Source: JBBRLG01 sp038231495 (GTDB lineage Bacteria; Planctomycetota; Planctomycetia; Gemmatales; Gemmataceae). Taken from it: DNA of 8,556 nucleotides. The position numbers were made by a program, and so were the translations under genes. Shown here piece by piece: positions 6,888 through 8,556 of the stretch (position 1 is its first letter; each line of letters begins with the position of its first letter). The stretch is from contig JBBRLG010000324.1 in NCBI GenBank assembly GCA_038231495.1, forward strand, positions 1 through 8,556, in the 5' to 3' direction. The notes under the pieces are model-generated. The model saw nothing but the letters and a program-made list of their open reading frames with translations. It did not search any database and had not been told where the DNA came from.

Positions 6888-7694
6888 ATGGCTTCAAATC
6901 TACGCCACATCCTGATGATGTCCGGGGGCAAGGACAGCACCGCACTTGCGGTTTACATGCGGGACCGCGTTGCAGGGATGGAGTACGTCTTCTGCGACAC
7001 CGACAAGGAGCTGGACGAGACCTACGAATACCTGACCAAGATCGAGTATGCGCTGGGCATCAAGATTCAGCGGCTGAAGGACGACCGCGGCTTTGACCAT
7101 TGGCTGGAGGTTTACGGCGGCTATCTCCCGTCGTCGAACATGCGGTGGTGTACCCGGATGCTGAAAATAAAGCCTTTCGAGAAGTACGTAGGCGACGACG
7201 AGGTGATGATGTACGTCGGCATCCGGGCCGATGAGGACCGAGCGGCTTACATTTCCACCAAGCCGAATATCATGACGGTGTTGCCGTTTAAGGATGCGGG
7301 CTACACCATCGACGACGTTCACCGCGTACTCGATGAAAGCGGCATCGGGCTGCCCGGTTACTACGACTGGCGAACCCGTTCGGGCTGCTATTTCTGCTTT
7401 TTCCAACGCCGGGCGGAATGGGTGGGGCTAATGGAGCGTCACCCCGACTTGTTCAAGCTGGCACAGAAGTACGAGAAGCTTGACGAGGAAACCGGCGAAC
7501 GCTTTACGTGGAACGGCAAGGAATCCCTAGAGGAACTTTCGCAGCCGGAACGGGTGGCAGAAATCAAGCAGCGTCACGAGAAGGCGATGGCCTCAAAAAA
7601 GAAACGGCGCGTCAACCTGCCGCTGGTAGAGGTGTTTGACGAAGTGCTGGAAGATGAGGACGACGACCAGCCATGCTTCCTGTGCCATACATAA
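6888..7694 (+). CDS. sspD: PP-loop ATP pyrophosphatase (PAPS reductase/DndC family), SspD-like
   Basis: The protein has 268 residues. A PP-loop, SGGKDST (12-18), follows the first strand, as in PAPS reductases and the DndC/SspD sulfur-transfer enzymes. RWCTRMLKIKP (86-96) with C88, GIRADEDR (111-118) and SGCYFCFFQRR (165-175) with C167 and C170 are family hallmarks. C88, C167 and C170 plus one further cysteine could hold an Fe-S cluster. The acidic C-terminal tail ends in a second pair, C263 and C266. In phosphorothioation the enzyme adenylates its substrate with ATP and passes on sulfur received from a cysteine desulfurase. Sulfate assimilation is unlikely: no cys genes are nearby, and the upstream DUF4007 and ATPase genes point to DNA modification. 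BrxP of type 4 BREX is the closest alternative name. The enzyme family is secure; the exact system is inferred. Confidence 0.82.
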   Translation: MASNLRHILMMSGGKDSTALAVYMRDRVAGMEYVFCDTDKELDETYEYLTKIEYALGIKIQRLKDDRGFDHWLEVYGGYLPSSNMRWCTRMLKIKPFEKYVGDDEVMMYVGIRADEDRAAYISTKPNIMTVLPFKDAGYTIDDVHRVLDESGIGLPGYYDWRTRSGCYFCFFQRRAEWVGLMERHPDLFKLAQKYEKLDEETGERFTWNGKESLEELSQPERVAEIKQRHEKAMASKKKRRVNLPLVEVFDEVLEDEDDDQPCFLCHT

Positions 7695-7715
7695 TCCTTG
7701 GGGCAATAGAACGCC

Positions 7716-8381
7716 ATGCGCCCAGAGCGCAAGATGTACTCGCTTCGGGATCTGGATTCAGCACCGTTGGAATCCGGCGTTTATGCCTGGTATTTTCGGT
7801 ATACACTCACCAAGCGAGACATTGAGAAAATTATTAATGAACTCTCAAACATGCCTAGTGGGGCAACACCGGAGCGCTGTGAGCGCATGGAAGGGTTCCT
7901 GAGTTCAATACTCTTCACAGTGTTCCAAGAGGAGCCCTACAATGTTCGGCTGGAAGGGCCGCTGAAGCCGAAGTATCAAGGAATTATCGACCATGTGCCG
8001 AGTATGACCGCCGACCTGATTCAACGGCTTGCGGAGTGCCCTCAGCGATTGTGGGCAATAAAGGATGTGCTTGAAGCAGCGGTCCCCGAGTTCGCGTCAC
8101 CAATCTATATCGGAATGGCGAAGAGCCTTCGCAACCGGCTACTTCAGCACCGCAGGCTCATCGACCACTATAAGGACGCAACCGTCGCCGGTGTAATCGG
8201 AACTCCACAGTCCGAAGAGGAGCAGGCGGACCATAGCTTTGCTCGCGACGTGGTTCGCCGAAGGTTCAGCCCGAACAGGCTCGTTGTATCGGTTCGGACG
8301 ATGACTAGCGATTCTGACGCCCGGGTGGACATTGAGAATATATTAAAACGAATTAATTTTCCACTCTGCGGGAGGAACTAA
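7716..8381 (+). CDS. GIY-YIG-type putative nuclease with a large internal insertion
   Basis: The 221-residue product contains GVYAWYF (21-27) and, far downstream, SPIYIGMAKSLRNRLLQHR (128-146), the two halves of a GIY-YIG nuclease core. R139 or R141 could supply the catalytic arginine and H145 the conserved histidine. E207, in IENILKRINFPLCGRN (206-221), is a candidate metal-binding glutamate, with the usual terminal asparagine. In ordinary members the GIY and YIG strands are only about 10-20 residues apart; here about 100 helical, charged residues lie between them. The gene begins 21 bases after the sspD-like gene, so it is probably co-transcribed. Its ribosome-binding site is weak, and an ATG at 7734 is a possible alternative start. 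It looks more AT-rich than the upstream genes. In phosphorothioation loci this position often holds the restriction component, so a DNA-cleaving effector role is plausible but unproven. Confidence 0.72.
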   Translation: MRPERKMYSLRDLDSAPLESGVYAWYFRYTLTKRDIEKIINELSNMPSGATPERCERMEGFLSSILFTVFQEEPYNVRLEGPLKPKYQGIIDHVPSMTADLIQRLAECPQRLWAIKDVLEAAVPEFASPIYIGMAKSLRNRLLQHRRLIDHYKDATVAGVIGTPQSEEEQADHSFARDVVRRRFSPNRLVVSVRTMTSDSDARVDIENILKRINFPLCGRN

Positions 8382-8384
8382 AAA

Positions 8385-8462
8385 ATGCCACCTCGACTGA
8401 CCCGTGAATCCGCACTTACTGATCGCTGCGCAAAGAAGGAAACTTCTTGCGCCGTAAAATAA
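8385..8462 (+). CDS. 25-residue open frame with strong ribosome-binding site, possible stub of the next operon gene
   Basis: GGAGG (8371-8375), inside the end of the GIY-YIG gene, sits nine bases before the ATG at 8385. The frame encodes 25 residues beginning MPPRLTRES and stops at 8460-8462. Such a site just before a gene end normally marks the next operon gene, yet the frame ends almost at once and a transposase begins five bases later. It may therefore be the start of a gene cut off by insertion, running from host DNA into the element's left end. A genuine small peptide or a chance frame is also possible. No family is recognisable. Confidence 0.3.
   Translation: MPPRLTRESALTDRCAKKETSCAVK
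8428..8452 (+). other. GAAA-tetraloop hairpin just before the transposase start
   Basis: GCGCAA (8428-8433) and GAAG (8435-8438), with one bulged A, pair with CTTC (8443-8446) and TTGCGC (8447-8452) around a GAAA loop. That gives ten base pairs. The sequence that follows is CGTAAAATAAGG with no T-tract, so it is not a standard intrinsic terminator. It lies 14 bases before the transposase ATG. It could damp readthrough or translation into the transposase, or be part of the element's end. Confidence 0.6.
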
Positions 8463-8466
8463 GGGT

Positions 8467-8556
8467 ATGGAAAACACGAGACCATCCCCACGTGACTGGA
8501 AAGAATGGCGACGTATGCGTGCTTGGGAACTTAAGCAACAAGGTTGGTCCCAACAC
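8467..8556 (+). mobile_element. Start of an IS630-type transposase gene, cut by the window end
   Basis: Thirty codons are visible from the ATG at 8467, and the frame is open at the window end. The residues DWKEWRRMRAWELKQQGWSQ (10-29) match the N-terminal helix-turn-helix region of IS630-family transposases, in which W..WRR.RA.EL...GWSQ leads into the DNA-binding helix. The catalytic DDE domain would lie outside the window. A stop codon at 8455 in the same frame rules out an earlier start. The ribosome-binding site is poor (AAGGG one base before the ATG). I cannot fix the left end of the element: no terminal repeat or TA duplication can be confirmed without the other end. It lies on the same strand as the upstream operon and could be reached by readthrough. 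Confidence 0.72.

Noticed and set aside
6888..7694. Assimilatory PAPS reductase for sulfate metabolism
   Set aside because: Operon partners are a DUF4007 protein and a large ATPase. No sulfate-assimilation gene is nearby, and the cysteine arrangement fits the DNA-modification branch better.

Overview
This window is high-GC bacterial DNA. I suspect a planctomycete of the Gemmataceae type, judging from base composition, the style of the YifB protein and a recurring short intergenic repeat. That is an impression from reading, not a placement, and no rRNA or other marker gene is present.

Layout. Positions 1-242 hold no gene but carry five copies of a GGCAAGGGT repeat and a hairpin that may terminate the leftward gene. 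Positions 243-1778 (minus strand) encode a complete YifB/ComM-family Mg-chelatase-like AAA+ ATPase, an ordinary housekeeping-type gene. Positions 1779-2109 are a divergent intergenic region with a candidate promoter on each strand. From 2110 rightwards a same-strand operon runs to about 8381: a DUF4007 protein (2110-3030), a 1184-residue P-loop ATPase overlapping it by ATGA (3027-6581), a 68-residue unknown (6622-6828), a PP-loop/PAPS-reductase-like protein (6888-7694) and a GIY-YIG-type putative nuclease (7716-8381). A strong ribosome-binding site then leads into a 25-codon stub, a GAAA-tetraloop hairpin and the first 30 codons of an IS630-type transposase that leaves the window at 8556.

Interpretation. 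DUF4007 protein, large ATPase and PP-loop protein, in that order, match the SspB-SspC-SspD core of the single-stranded DNA phosphorothioation system. In that system SspA (cysteine desulfurase) supplies sulfur, SspD activates it, SspC is the ATPase and SspB nicks DNA. A type 4 BREX relative (BrxC plus BrxP) is the main alternative, because those families overlap. No sspA, sspE, sspFGH, pglZ or brxL is visible here. The slot where a restriction component usually follows is taken by a GIY-YIG protein with a roughly 100-residue insertion between its GVY and YIG halves. That makes it a candidate, so far speculative, for an alternative phosphorothioate-linked effector. The 68-residue gene between the ATPase and the PP-loop gene is a second unexplained component. 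The transposase at the right edge suggests that the next operon gene may have been disrupted.
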